Assembly: GCF_964199755.1 (NCBI RefSeq)
Contig: NC_133896.1
Coordinates: forward strand, 97,588,200-97,652,199
Reading direction: 5' to 3'
DNA: 64,000 nucleotides
Source: Larus michahellis
Lineage: Eukaryota > Chordata > Aves > Charadriiformes > Laridae
The number at the start of each line of letters is the position of its first letter. The first letter of the stretch is position 1. A program made the translations under genes and the position numbers. Below the pieces are notes generated by a model that was given only the letters and a program-made list of their open reading frames with translations, was not told where the DNA came from and did no database searches. Below are positions 1 to 15,300 of this stretch, in pieces.

Positions 1-230
1 CAAGCAGACAGTAGAACCTTAACGTATTGGTAATTCCAATAATCACCTGTAATTCCATTGATCATGATAGATTTTTCTCTGTGGGTAAAAAGGACCTCTA
101 GATGATTGGAAGTAACATTTTCTAACCTGTAGTAGACCCTTAAGAAAGGAAGAATTATTCTGAAAATTGCATTTACCTGGTCAGCTGCTTCAGTGTTCTT
201 TTGTTACCATTTCTTTATTGTCCTCCTCAG

Positions 231-376
231 GGTGGGTATGACTCAGGGTTCCTCTATCACTGTGAATTCTCCTCAAATGATGACCAAGACAACCCTGAAA
301 ACAGGCAAGATGAACCCTTTGAAGCGATTCCTATTGAGGGCACTGACAACAATCCCATCCACCGAATCTCCTTCAG
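231..376 (+). CDS. CFAP44: CFAP44 window exon 1
   Basis: The acceptor is a pyrimidine tract ending TCCTCAG and the donor is TTCAG|GTAAAA. It reads from [13 protein letters not shown] to a split Ser codon (phase 2) and ends in a D/E/N-rich segment. This is part of the WD/beta-propeller half of the protein. The 230 bases to its left are intron. Confidence 0.9.
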
Positions 377-3300
377 GTAAAACATTGTAGTGTAACACTT
401 AGCTTCATGATAAAGCTTGATGCAATTGAACTTGGAAAGAAAGAGGATACACTGCTTCGTCCTTTTTTTAATTGTAGGTCAACTGTAGTATGCAGGAACT
501 ATCTCAGGTTTTCCTGGCACCGAATTTCACTTAAAATTCCTAATGGACACAGTGGGGCACTGTGTCTAACAGAATAATTTTAAAAGCCCTTCAAAGATGA
601 AAATGTCTGATATTTAATTAAGTACTGATTAGGACTCAAACATCCTAGGCTGTAGATCTCCAGGAGACCCATTAAAAGCCTCTGCAAATTGTGATCATCA
701 GAACAGCTGTTCTTTTTGGTAATTAGCAAAGAGAGGACACAGTTAGCCCTCAAGGAGAACATATAGGGATCAGTCCATCCCTCTTGTGCAGAGGTAACAG
801 GACGAATGAAAATGGTAAACTATTTTCAGACTCCTGATATTAGGTCCCCTGTAAGGCTAGGCATGATCTTCATCTAAGGAAGCAGGTTTAGTTCAGGCTT
901 TACAGCTGGCTGCATTCACTACCATCCGTACTAGGTGGAGAGCAGGGAGGGACAACTGTTTTTCTAGCTCTTGGTGTCTGCTGCCCTGCACAACTCGGGG
1001 CTGAGACCAGTTCCGTGATGCTCAGCAAGTGCTGGAGCATTCCTGAGCTGCTAGTTAGCTGCAAAAAAGTTTGTAGTAGTTTCACACATACTTTAAATGG
1101 TCCAAATACTTTGCTCCCAGCTTACAAACTTGGGAAGGCTACATTTATTCAGATAGATTAGCTCTTCTAAAGAAGTGTCATGTTTTGAGCTGAGACCTTA
1201 CTTGTTTGAAGTTGCCTGTTATTACTGTTTCTTGTTGCTTATTTAACAGTACCAGCAGACTACTGATGTTCTGTGGGATGCAGAATGGCGCACTGCGTGT
1301 TTATCCTCTGCAAGAAGAAGGCCTCTCAGTGAATACCCTGAAGGAACACTGGTCCTTGAATGTACATGACAATGACTATGGCCAGATCCAGGGGATCTGT
1401 TCTAGTTATGATGATAGGTTTCTGATTACCTGTGGTGGAGATGGAAACATTTTTACTTTCAACGTCTTGTCTCCAGAGGATGTTCACAAAGAGCTAAAAG
1501 CCAAAATCCCCTCTCCTAGGGTAAGTCGCTACCCTTGTTCACTGAATTAGGCCTATTTACAATGAAACTACTGCAGGTGGAAAAAATCCAGTTCAATTAC
1601 TTGGCATCATAGATCTTTCATAGCAAAAGCTGAGGTTTCCAAACAATTTGGAAGAAGAGCTCTTGCGAAACATTCTGTAATGAACAGGCACTGACTGGAT
1701 TGTTCCATCTGCATGTTTTGTGTTTTTCTCCAAATAAACATAGTATGTGTTCTTCATATGTAATATTCTACTAGTCTTTCCCACTCAAATGTGTAATCAT
1801 GCACATTCCTAGAATGAAAGAACCACAAGGATTTGTCATATTTAATACCTGTCTTGGATTTAGTTCCAGTAAAGTGTGATTCTGCTCTGGATGGGGATTC
1901 TAGAAATAATGTTGGAGAATACCAAATGTATAGTTTCTTTGTGCATCTAGTACATTCATATACAATTCAGAAGTTGGACTTTTTAAATTCGCAAAATAGC
2001 GCAGCATGATGCTGATGCTGTTGCTCTTTCACTCTTGGACAGCATTACCAGTAATGATTTTACAGGTGTCCGGTAATCACAGTAGACCTTATCACCTTTA
2101 TCACATTTGAACCGATGACACAGGAACTCAACAACAATTCTACTCATAATACACAAGAAGAGAGAGTTGTCAACTCCCCCACTAAAATTGTTCAGACTTA
2201 ATTGAATCATCCAAAATTAAACACATTTTAAAAAACTCTTGAGTGCTTGAATTACACAAATATAACTTGAAAGAAGCGGTGAGACCTGTTGAGTGAAGAA
2301 GCACTATCATGCACAATGAATTTTGGAGTAGATATACATTCGGTACAGTTTAAAAATCTTGAAAGTGTCAACATAAAACAAATTCAACTTTTAAATATTT
2401 TTAATATTAATTGGAAACTACATTTTGAAAGATGCTTGACAAGGGAAACAGAGAGCAAATTGTGATTTTGGTCATTTAGTTAAATTGTTCATGACTAGTT
2501 GGAATTCTTTACCAGTATCACAAGAATATATAGCACTAAGAATAGACTCAAAATTATTTTCTTAAACTAAGTGAATGATTGGAACCTGTTATATCAGAGC
2601 CTTATTAGCTCCAGTGTTACAAGTAGTATTAACATAGAATTATAAAGCACATATATACAGCTTTGTCATTTTGAGTATGTAAGTAGATCTATATGAAGAT
2701 CTTTATGTTGAATTTCTATTGTTCAGACTAGCAACATTGCTTAATGACTATCCTAATAGAGTTTTTCCCTTATCAAAGTGTACCTTCATTAAGTATCTAC
2801 TCTAGTTTTAAGTCACATGGAAGATTTTAAAAATTCTGTCTTCATTAAATGTAATGGGATTCTTAGAGAATCAAATACAAATCCTCTGAAACTAATTGAG
2901 TTAAATTACAGATCAATTTAGTATGACTGTATTCACTGTAAGATGATAGGCCCCCCTCTTTTTTTAGAGCATAACTGCCTAGGGAAATGAGGCTTGTGTA
3001 ACTGCAGTGTCCATCCATCTGTCATTATTCACGGCTAATAATTGTGAACCCATTATGCAGTCAGCAGAAGCAAACCAGATGAATTACACATGTAACTTGG
3101 AATTAGCCCAGGATATGTTGTCTCTTGTCAATGTGGCAGTGAGAGGAGACAAGAGAATTGGGTTTGGGGGGTAGTAGGGAAGCAAAGATATTATGGGACA
3201 GAATGAAGTTAGGGCAAGCAATGATGTAATGGTTAATGATGGGAAGGATGTAGGATTTGTGTTCTCTGTCCCTAAGAACTATGCTTCATTTGTTCTTTTA

Positions 3301-6300
3301 CTCATAAACCAACTAAATTGCTTTTTGTTCTTGAAACATTAAAACTTGGTATTTAAGGCCCATAAAGCAATATTGATCATGAAGGTTTCTTTTGGTTTTG
3401 TTAGAGGCAATGGGAGCTCTGTCCTAATGTTTGTAAAAGCTTTATCGTCTGTTGAAACTATCATTGCTTGTTTAAAGGCAAGACAACATTTTTATTCCAG
3501 AGTGGTCTTGAGAAGGACAAGGCTGCTGAAGACATTGAGGATCCCAATGCCTACAAGTAAGAGATGTTTGGATAATGATGAAAGAGATTTTCGAGTGTTG
3601 GTAGCTCTTTCTTCAGACCGTGTATTTATTTTTGCCTCCTAAGAGGAGGGAGAAGTTGACTGCCCTGAATTTGGATCATTTCCTTGTTACACACAAAGTT
3701 TTTTCAGCCTTTCCCTCTACTTCATCTACTTTTCTGTGGTAGTAATTCAAAGATGGTACTCTGAGACTTATTTAACTTCAGACTACAGAGACAACACAAG
3801 GTCAAGGTCAAAGCCCCATGATGTTAGGACTGTACAAATATACAGGAAGATGATTCCTTTTTAAATTACCTTCAGAGCCATTGAGTTGGCTGGAAGTTTA
3901 AGCCTGTCAAGGAAATCTAAAAGGTTACATAAACTGTAATCTTTCCTCTCTTCCATTGAGATAACACCATTTCCTTTTTCGTGTGTTTTCAGCATTGAGG
4001 AAGTCAAACAGAAAAAGGAGTATGAACGGGTAATGAAGGAAGCTGAAGGGAAAAAAAAAAAGAAAAGAGAGGAGTTAATTGCACTGAGGCATGAGTTCCT
4101 TTATCTTCTTCAAAAGAACCAGGAGTTGCCCAAGCACATGCAGCTGCACAGAGAGGTACATCTGGTTTTTATGAGAGTCATTTATATTTAGAGACACATT
4201 CTTGGTGAATGTTGCTACAAGATGTGTTGGGGCCAAAGATGTCCAACCCTTTGGACTAAGGTAGTTCTATGAATATATAATTTGATGGGACTTCTGAGTC
4301 ACAGGTGATGATTTGTGCCATTTAAGAAGCATGTGAGAAAAATGTGGTTCTCTGCGGAGATCTCAATAGCTCCTGAAATACAGGATTGTGTTGACGTGCA
4401 TGGAAAACTGGCACCTGGGAAAAAATACCTATTACCAAAACCGAGCAGCCAAGATAATGTGATATTGGGTTTTTGTGTCTTTCTGCAGCAGTATGAGATG
4501 GACCGTAGGATCTTTGAGGAACTGGATAGGCAGACAGCACAGAGAATACAGTTGGTGCAAAAAGAGCTGGCTTGGGAGCGTGAGAAACAATTGATTGGAC
4601 TACAGAAACTACGAAATCAGTAAGTACCACTTTTCTTCTACTTCTCCCTCTGACGTTGCATGGGCTTTATCATTTATGATGTACCTGCCACAAGGAAAAA
4701 GAATGTGATTTTTTTTTTTTTTTCCTCATATAGTAAATATTTTTTCTGTTCTGTTATGATTCTGTTCTTATTTTACTTGGAACATACACAAGAGTATATA
4801 TTGATATTTGGGTGTAATTACTTCTTTTGAATCTTTGGTAAAAATTCAAATATGCAAATCAGGGAAGTAGTGTCATTCTGATTCACTTCTATATGAAGAA
4901 AACTAGGATTTGGTTTTTTTGAGACTAATTTTGCTTGGGTTTTTGCCAGTAAGTTCAGTAAGAACCAAGAACTCTTATTGGAACTTTGAAGAACAACCTA
5001 TGAGATGAACTCCTGTTTTCAGGCATGTTGCGTGTCTGTCAGATGTTTTAATGTCACTGCTAACACAATGTTCTCTATACAGTTTAAAATTATGAAATGA
5101 ACTTTCTCAAGAACACAAGTTTAAGCACGAGGTGCATTTTGGGTTGGTTTTCTTAAATCTAAGTATATAGCAAAAGATGAATTCCTAAAAAAAAATACAC
5201 AATAGAAATAATACATAATAACAAAAACATCTTTCCCAGTGTGTGACTGGGAAAAAGACTTTAACGAAAAAGTTTTTAATCAGTCCTTAATGGAAGACGA
5301 AAGATATTCTCATGAAGAACCTGGTGTAAGTTTCAATATTGAGAGTGGTGTTACTATGTTTATTCTCAAGCATTTCCATTCCTGGATTGGATAAAAGTCA
5401 ATAGATAGTGTCAGATATCATCATGCAATTACTTATTGACTTGTGAATTTGCATGTATTGATTGTATGTGCAATAAATAAATTACATTACTCATGTCCTT
5501 TGGGTCAAGGAAAAATGGTAGGTTGCACATAGTGACATCAGACAGTTTTGTCTAATTTGACTTTTCAGGTTTCGGGACTCACTGGAATTTGAAACTGTTG
5601 TTGTCCATGCTATTCAAAGCGATCATCAGATTTCCACCTACAGACTTCTAGCAATGTCTGAGAAATACTACCAAGAACGTCCATCATGGAAGAAGACAGT
5701 ACTTAAAGGGGCATGGAAAGAAGCAGAAGAAAAGAAGATCATCAGAGAGACAAGGCGTATGCATAGGGCTAATGATGACCATTTCCGTTTTATCAGTAAT
5801 ATTGTTTCTGTCTTTCACCTCAGTTTGTTTTTCAGGAGTCCAAGCTAAAGAAATTATAATTTCTTTAGGTGTACAGGTAAAGAAATACAACTTTGGTATG
5901 CTTTTTTAGTACCTACATACATAGTAACACACATACATAGTTTTCCATGTTTAGGTCAATCTCGGCAATTGTCTGTCAATCCTGTGGGTAGAGCATGACG
6001 TAAAAGTCAAGTCAAAGAACATGAATACATTCGGAACATCCACTGCAGTGAAACTATACTGATCAACACTGGCTCTACAGTAGCCATCCCAGGCGGTTTG
6101 CAATAGTTGGGACTGCACTGTGCTGCGTGGTACTTACACCTTCACATTGTTACTTTTAGGTTCACATGGTAGAATTTTCGAGGGCGAGGCTGAAAAGCTG
6201 AAGACGTCAGAGGTCCAAAAGCCAACTGCACAGTATATAGAAAGCAAACGTGAGCAAATCAGAAGAATTGTTGAGAAATCTGACAAGGTGAAAGCTAAGA

Positions 6301-9300
6301 TCATGAAGAGGAAGGCAGAGTGGGATGAATTGTGAGTCTTGGACTCTGTGCTCTTTTAGTTCTGCTTCTTGTCTGAGGTCAAGTAATGCTATTTAGATGT
6401 CATATGGCACTATAATCTCTCTACCTAGTTTTTTATATTCCTAATGGCTGTAATTAAAATGGTTGAGTTTTCGTGTATCTGTGAGTCTCAAGAGAGCATT
6501 AAAATCTTGCAGTTAGTTTCTATTGTTCTTCTAAAATATTAAATAAATTGAATTCAGCAACGTATCTGCATCCTCAGATAGGGAGTAAAAAGGTGTCTAA
6601 ATCAATCATGACTGAGGGACACCTAGACTATTACAGTCGACTCTCAGTTAACCCTACCAGCACGACATAGAGCAGATGCTGTAACAGCTGAATGAAGTCA
6701 GTTGCGCTAACATCATGGCCATTATGTGAGTATTTGTGGTATGCCTTCACGCTCCATGCTGGTCTTTATCTTGAGAGGCAAGAAAGAGGGACAAGACATT
6801 TTTACTCATGAAAGTACAGAAGTTCTTCATTAGGAGATGAATGACAGGGAATGGGACCAATGTAGAGTCAGAGTGCAAGGATTTTTAAGGTTATTAAGTG
6901 TTTAACAATATAGAGTAGGATCAGGTATTCTGTGCTGCAGGCTTGTGGAGTGTTGACACATGTCTCCCTGAGGATGAGAGCATCATGTACTTTCTAAACC
7001 CAGAACTCAGTCCAAGTGTAGAGGTTTAATCTGTCCCGTGGCAGAGCTCTGTTATAAAATGGGGTTTTTTTTGGGGGAAAAAAACCAAAATAAAACCCAC
7101 AAAAAACCCAACTAACAAACCAAAACAAAAAAAACCTAAGGTTTTTGTTCAAATGTGCAAAGATATTCTTCTCAAAGTAGCCATTGGTTCCTGAAAGCGA
7201 TGTGTGTGATTCTTGATCCCTAGCTCACCTCCCAAGCCTTGCTGCAGAGATCAGAAGGTATGAAATGACCCTGTTTGTTCATCTGTACCAGTTCAGCTTT
7301 GTTTTGTACCTGCCAGATACAAAAGCAAACCTAGTGATGACTATGAGAATCCCAAGGATGTTGAGGACATCATAGAAACACAGGAAAATATGGGATGTTA
7401 TGAGCTGAAGACTGCCAGTAATTACAGAGTCCCTGAACAGAAGTACATGAACACTGAGAAAAAGATGATGCAGCTTACATCCCTGGAAGTGTTGGTATGT
7501 AAACTGATTCATTGAAGTGTATATTTCCCCCTTTTTAGGGCAGAGAGGTTAGTGTATTAGTCACTGAAGAAATTTTTTGAAAGGAAATCAAAGTGGATGC
7601 GGGTGTGGTTCAGAGAGGCCTTGGAGGACAGACTGTCTTGAGTCAGGTTTAGTTTCAAATCAGCCTTTCTCTTGCGATCTGTTAGTGCTTCACCAGACTC
7701 AAACCTGAATCAATCCAAGATAACTCTCAGCTGGCTCTTTTTAAATGAGAGAGTTTACCTTTTCCAGTACTTCAGCAGGAATATTTGTCTTTTTGAATTC
7801 TTCAAAAAGTCTTATTACCTAGTAGCTGATATCCTTAAAACACTGAGCTAAATAACCCCTGCCATGAAATACATCTACAAAAACAGGGATGTGAGCAAGG
7901 ACAGGTGTGTTTCTGGTGTGGCCTCTCCATATTTGCACTTTGGTAATCGCTGCTTCTGGGTACTAAGCATTGGAATCTTCCTGAGAAACCAGGTCTTTTG
8001 GAGCTGCCTTTCTGTGACAGGACTCCTACAGCTACCACACGTCTTTTAACCACAAAGACACAAGAAGCTCAAATGTGCATTATCTTTGTTGCTTCCCTTG
8101 TGACTTCTCATAGGAACTGTTTTTAATTTTATTCGGCTGCAGTGCCAGAGAGTGACATTACTTTAGCTAAAAGAACAATGAAGAAATGTATCTATTGAGC
8201 TTGGAACTGCCTAGTTGCTTTTTGGTAGGAAGGCTTATTTCTTACCCTGCTTACTGACAGAGAAGCCTCTTCTCTGTATGGTTTATCTTTTTCTGGCAAA
8301 GTGTAAGTTATACTCTTGAATCTTCTGGCCCTGAATCTTCTCCAGTCTTATCCTCATGAACTGGTTGCCTAATTGCAGGTACCTTCTTGGCTGGGTCACT
8401 TTGACAGCAAGGTCTAAGCATTACAGAAGCAACACTACAGTCTCAGGGAATTTGTTGGATCATTTTAATCTCATGCTTGGGCTCCAGTACTTCATTGATG
8501 TTACCAGATACAAAGTGATTAATCTAACTCAGTAGGACAAGCCAATGCAAACAAAGGGAATAGTTCTTGTTATAAATTCCAGGTTTATACACACGAAGAA
8601 TTACAGTTACTTCAGGTGGCTGGTGTATAGGGTTGCTTTCTTTTATAAAGATCAGAGAAGTTTCTGCCAAATACATTAATGTTAGATCACATTTGATTAT
8701 TATTTCGTGTGAAAAGAGGAAATTAATAGTGTCTCTTTATCACAGAATCACTGACTGAAGTTGGAAGACACTTATGATGGTAATCTAGTCCAAACCCTCC
8801 GCTCAAGGAGGGCCATCTAGACTAGGTTGCCCAGGACTGCGGCCAGATGGCTTTTTAGTATTTCCAAGGATGGAGACCCCACAACCTCACTGGGCAATCT
8901 ATGCCAGTGCCCAGTCACCCTCACAGTAAAAAAGGGTTTCTTGATGATCAGAGAACCTCCTGTGTTTCAGTTTGTGTCCATCTCTTCTCGCTAGTTACTA
9001 GGCATTGCTAAAAAGAGCCTGGCTCCATCCTCTCTGCACCCTCCTTTCATGTATTTATATCCATTGATGAGATACCTGCCTGAGCCTTCTCTTCTCCAGG
9101 CTGAACAGTCCCAGCTCTCTCAGCCTTTCCTTATAGGAGAGATGCTCCAGTCCCCTAATCATCTTTGTGGCCCCTCACTGGACTGTCTCCAGTAGCACCA
9201 TCTCTCTCTTGTACCGGGGAGCCCAGAACTGGACACATCACTCCAGATGTGACCTCACCACTGATGAGGAGGGATCACCTCTCTTGACCTGTGGCAACAC

Positions 9301-12300
9301 TCCCTAATGCAGCCCAAGATAACATTAGCCCTCTTTGCCAGAAGGACACATTGCTGGCTCATGGTCCACTCGGTGTCCTCCAAGACCCCCAGGTTCTTTT
9401 CTGCAAAATTGCTCTCCAGTTGGGCAGTCCCCAGCAGGTACTGGTGCATGGGGTTGTTCCTCCCCAGATGCAGGAGTTTGCACTTCCACTTGTTGAACTT
9501 CATGAAGTTGCTGTCAGCCCATCTCTCCAGCCTGCCCCTCTGGATGGCAGCACAACACTCTGGTGTATCAGCCACTCCTCCCAGCTTTGCATTATCAGCA
9601 GACTTGCTGAGGATACACTTTGCCCCATCATCTAGATAATGGTGTTGAACAGAATTATTATTACAGAGTTCTGAATATAGAATTATTACTGAGGTCTGCC
9701 TACAGGCCAAGCAAGATGCAAACAAGTTGTTACAAATAGGTTTTGCTGCACTGGGCTGTTTAATTCCCATCTCTGACATCTGATATAAGTGTCACTTTTC
9801 AGATCAGTGGATCTTCATCTTGAGTTGCAGAAAACTATTCAGCTGATGCCAACGTTTTCTGAGTTGGCTTCGGGACTCTGGACTGCTGAAAGGCCTGGAG
9901 AGAATTTGTTTTGGAAATCTAGTGGCTTGTATGAAATCCAAAAGCATCTGACAGAATGTTACTTTCTTGTTTTTAATATTGTTATGTACTATGCTTCAAA
10001 AATTGTTCCACTTCTAACCACCTGCAGTAGCTGTGATTTTAGCTTCACCGTCACGTATAAAAGGCAAGAATCTCATCTGCCTTCCAGAATTTACATTTAT
10101 GGAGAACTGCTGCACTGTCTTTGAGGTTATGTGAGGTAACAATGGGTTTGTTTCAATGACTATGTCAAAGAGGCCTAGATTTCTGTACAGCTGTGCATTT
10201 GGTAGTGTATATAGTAAATGTCCTCTTGGGTATGTTTCTTTTGTCTTGGGGATGGAAGCTTACTATACAAAATACTAAAAGAAATCTAATTTTCTTTTTG
10301 TTAGTGTATTAGTACTATATACTTGAAAAGAGGGCCATATATCAAAACTGAGATACTCTCTGTATTTAATGAGAGACAGCCCAAATGACTAAAGCTCTAA
10401 AACCCACAGCTTATTTTCACAGCCTCTGTCTGATTTCTGCACTGCTTCAACATCTCATGTCAAGGAACTTACAATGAAGTCAGAAACTGAGAGAATGGGG
10501 AAGCCTCATTTCCCTTCTTATACCTTTGCTGAAGGAGAGGGAGGGGTGGTTCCAAAGATTTTAAAGCCACAGACAGAAAGACAGCTGTTTAAAAATGCTC
10601 ATGTGTGGAGATGGTACAGAAAAGAAAGCTAGTATGGAAAGAAGGAAAGTCAGTATGACAAGCCTGTTCACCATTACTTTTGTTGGGGAAGACTACGGAC
10701 TATGTAAGTGTCCCAGGGGAATCCTACTAAAATTGCTTTTCCTTTGCAGATCCATAAGAAGAAAGTGAATATGAACAAAGAGATCATGTCTTTGCGGGAT
10801 CTCAAGGTTTCTATTATTGATGAAATCAAATGTTTAGTGCAAGAATTGAAATCCATACAGGCAGCCTTGGATTTATCAGAATGCCTCCCTCTTCCCCTGA
10901 TCCCTCAGTTACACCCAGATGAGGTTCCTGAAAAAAAATTTGAGTATGACAGTGACATCCTCCTGAAGTTCAAAGAGGAGCAGGAGGCCAAGGCAAAGCT
11001 CCAGGAACAATTGGAAGGGTCTCCCTCATCTCATGCACTTAGGCGTGGGTTTCTTCGAGCTCCTTCCATTAAAGAGACTGACCCTGTGGCACAGGTTGCA
11101 GGTGCACATCCAACGAAAACAGCATCATCTATGGTCACAGAGCAGCGAAAGGTTTTTGAGATTGAGAAGGCAGAGCCAACAGAAATGGAACTGGAAATTT
11201 TAAAGAGGGAGAAGATAAAAAATCTATACTTGCAGGAGACCTTGATTAAAAAGGTAGGTAATCAAAAGTTATTTTTTTCAGATTGAACAATCCCACTGCA
11301 TCAGAAATAAAACCAACTCCTCTTCTGTCTCAGGATTGCAGCTACTCTTGCCTTTCCGAAGGCAAGAAAATGCTATCTGGTGCAAGTTTACAGTGTAAAT
11401 CAGTATAAATCCCTAACTGTGGCTGTGTACTAACTATTATCACTTGAAAAACAGATCTTAGATTTCGTATTGATTGTTCTATGAAACTATGAGCTTAGTA
11501 GCCAAAAAGGACATGTAAAATGTTAGAAGAGGAAAAAAAGGAGCATCACTACAACTTCGTATATTCACAATGTTCTCAGCTCTTAAATAACTGTAGTCCT
11601 GACCCTTTGGTCTCAAAAAATGATTATAGAATTAGAAAAGGTACAAAAGAGAGTAACCAAAATGCTTAGTCACAGAAAAGCTTCTTTAAAAGGCACATCT
11701 AAATGGATAAAGCATCTTTGTCCTGGAAAAGGGCAGCTGAAAGGGTTGTAGCAGAGGCTATAAAATTATGAATAACATAGAAAAGGAGGGTGGGAATCAT
11801 CTCTTAAAAGAAGGAGAGATATCAAATCAAATGGTCGTGTAGAAAGCTTGAAACATGCAAATGGAAATAGTTTTCCTGTCCAACAATAACTAAGCTTTGG
11901 AACTCAGCATTAGCATGTAGGGGAAGCTACAATGTGATAAAGTCTGGAAGAAAAATCCATTCAAAGCTGTTGAACACAAACATGCTGCTTCAAGCTCAGG
12001 ATGTTGTTAAGTCAGAGTTTAGGAGGGTACAGAGGGGAGCCTGCCAGAGGTGTTCACTTGTTTGCTCCATTTCTTACCGTCTTTTCTCTAACTTCTGCTA
12101 TTGGCCATTAACTCTTAGGTCTATCCCAGTACAGACAGCCTTGTGTTCATGTGTCTGAAGGCTTTGAGGAATATCCAAATGCTGCTGTGACCATTACATA
12201 TATTTAAGTTAATGTTGGCAGCTGCTAATACTGATTTAACTGTAAATGTCTAAGAGAAGAGCCAGCAGGTATTCTCAAAGTAGTCTGTCAAGGCAGAAGA

Positions 12301-15300
12301 CATATTTATTGCTACATCTGGGATTGTTACATGAACTACTTCAGGGTACTGTAAAACATTGTCTGAAGAGAATGTTTTTGCCTCCGTCTTCACTGGCAAC
12401 CTCTCTTCCCACACCTCTCAAGTGGATGGACCACAAGACAGGGACTTGGGGAGTAAAGTCCCTCCCACTGTAAGAGAAGACCAGGTTCATGACCACCTGA
12501 GGAACCTGAACATATAGAAGTCTATGGCACCTGACAAGATGCATCCCAGAGTCCTGAGGGAATTGGCTGATGTAGCTACCAAGCCACTCTCCATGATATT
12601 TGAAAAGTCATGGCAGTCAGGTGAAGTCCCCCATGAAAAGGGAAACATTCCACTGATTTTAAAAAAGGGTGGTAAGGAGGACCCTGGGAACTACTGACCT
12701 GTCAGACTCACCTCTGTGTCTGGGAACATCATGGAACAGATCCTCCTAGAAGTTATGCTAAGGCACGTGGAGGTCAGGGAGGTGATTTGAGACAGTCAGC
12801 ATAGCTTCACCAAGGGGAAGCCCTGCCTGACCAACCTAGCTGAATTGGTTGGATGGTCACGTTCAAAGGGTAGTGGTCAATGGCTCAATGTCCAGACGGA
12901 GATCAGTGTTGAGTGGTGTCCCTCAGGGGTCCATACTGGGACCAGTGCTGTTGAATATCTTCATCAATGACACAGACAGTGGGATCAAGTGCACCCTCAG
13001 CAGATAATACCAAGCTGAGTGGTGTGGTTGACATGCCTGAGGGATGGGATGCCATCCAGAGGGACCTGGACAGGCTGGAGAAGTGGGCCTGTGTGAACAT
13101 CATGAGGTTCAACAAGGCCAAGTACAGGGTCCTGCACTTGGGTCGGGGCAATCCCCAGCATCAACACAGGCTGGGGGATGAAGGGATTGAGAGCAGCCCT
13201 GACAAAAAGGACCTGGGGGTACTGGTGGATGAAAAGCTGGACATGAGCTGCTAATGTGCACTAGCAGCCCAGAAGGCCAACAGTATCCTGGGCTGTATCA
13301 AAAGAAGCATGGCTAGCAGGTCGAGGGAGGTGATTCTGCCCCTCTACTCTGCTCTCGTGAGAGCCCACCTGAAGTACTGCGTCCAGCTCTGGGGCCACCA
13401 ACATAAGAAAGATGTGGACAGGTTGCAGCCTTCAATACATAAAGGGGGCTTATAAGAAAGGTAGGGACAGACTTTTTAGCAGGACCTGTTGTGATAGGAC
13501 AAGGAGTAATGGTTTTAAACTAAACCAGGGTAGATTTAGACTAGATATAAGGAAGATATTTTTTACGCTGAGTGTGGTGAAACACTGAACCAGGTTGCCC
13601 AGAGAGGTGGTAGATGCCCCATCACTGGAAAAATTCAAGGTCAGGCTGCACTGGGCTTTGAGCAACCTCATCTGGTTAAAGATGTCCCTGCCAATGGCAG
13701 GAGGGTCAGACTAGATGGTCTTTGAAGGTCCCTTCCAACGCAAACTATTCTATGATTCTATAAAATATGTCAGGGATGGACTGGGATGCAGTGAAACGTT
13801 CCTTTGAAGACCTGGTGATTCTTTTACTATTGCTCTGAGAACAAAGACACACTTGGGGTTAACTTTGTCTTTCTAAGTGCTTCAGTAATTCATGGTAAAT
13901 AACATGGGTGAGTTGTTGATTTGGCAGAGAGAATTTTTCCCTTCTGCTCCTTTCTCTAGCTTCACATGTTCAGCTCCACTCCTAATGCTTTCCTTGTTCC
14001 TCATTTGACTCTCTCATACACTCCAGATCAACACACTGGTGATCAACTTTGATGCTGAACTTCGCTTTCTGCGGCACAAGAAACTGAAGCTGGATGTGCA
14101 GATGAAAAGTGCTGACCTGCGCTACATCACATGGTATGAAGAGCTGCTTATCCTGAAGAACCTCGAGAAGCATGAGAACCTTCTCCAGGAGCGTGTTAAC
14201 ACCCTCATCAATGAGCAGGAGGCCATGCAAGTAAGCAGGCCATGTGTCTGGATTTAAGAGTACCACTAATGCATGGCTTGAAACAAAAGCAAGTCATAAA
14301 GTAAATGGTGGCATCTTTTTTGCTTCATTTTAGCATTGATCCAGTGTCTAGTGCTAAATTTTGACAAACAAGAAACTCTTGATGATCAGCCTAGGATGGT
14401 CGCTTTTAACTTCCAATAGTTAATCTTTTTGTAATCATAGAAGTTGTATTTTAATAGGTAGTTCAGGATGTAGAATAAGCGACAAATCATATACTTAAAT
14501 TTATGAACATACTTATAGGTTTTACTTGCTTGAAGCATGGGTTTAAAGAGAGAAAGATAAGTTCTGCATTTCCAGATCTTCACAGGTACATCCTATTTAT
14601 GCACACATGGCTTGTACCTTTTAACTGAAGTAGTATTTTTGTTTGTTTAGTCAAAATTGAACAGCTGCCTTGCACAGATGGAGGATAGAAAGTGTGAGAT
14701 TGTAAAGCTTGAGGAATGTGAGAATGCTCTTTGCGCCAACTTCCAAGCATCCCTTGGAGAAGGCAATGAGTTTGCCCATTTTCTGACCAAGGTTCTGAAG
14801 AAGAAAATCAAGTGCATGGAAAAAAAAGAAGTCAAAAGAGAAGCAGGTTGGAGATACCGTTCTTTTTGTCTTATGGATTTGTTACACATACTTCTGTGTG
14901 GTCAACTAAATGTCTCTCAGTCTAGCTGGAGCCCTGGTTACATGCAACACTGAACTCAGTTCAAAAAGCCACAGATCAGCCCTACACAGATTTGTTTATA
15001 TAACGACCCATGTTCTGTGACAGCCATCTTGAATGATTACAATGATGTAATTCAGTCTCTAACATGGCTACATTTGGTCTGATGACAGCTCCTGCAATTT
15101 ACTTCCTGTCAGTCAATATATGAGTATGGAGAAGAGGCAACGCTTTAAATAGATACTTCCTATGCTGTATCAGTGGGAGCTGTGGATGAGTGATTAGTCT
15201 GCCACATTCGTGACATTCTCCTTTAATCTGTCCATTGACTAATGAGAGATCATAGACCTAATCCGCAATCATCTATTTGTCTAAACATATTATGAAAGGA

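Noticed and set aside
9255..9779. 174-codon - strand open frame as a host gene
   Set aside because: Its centre is CR1 polymerase-like ([26 protein letters not shown]); it is part of the old CR1 copy.
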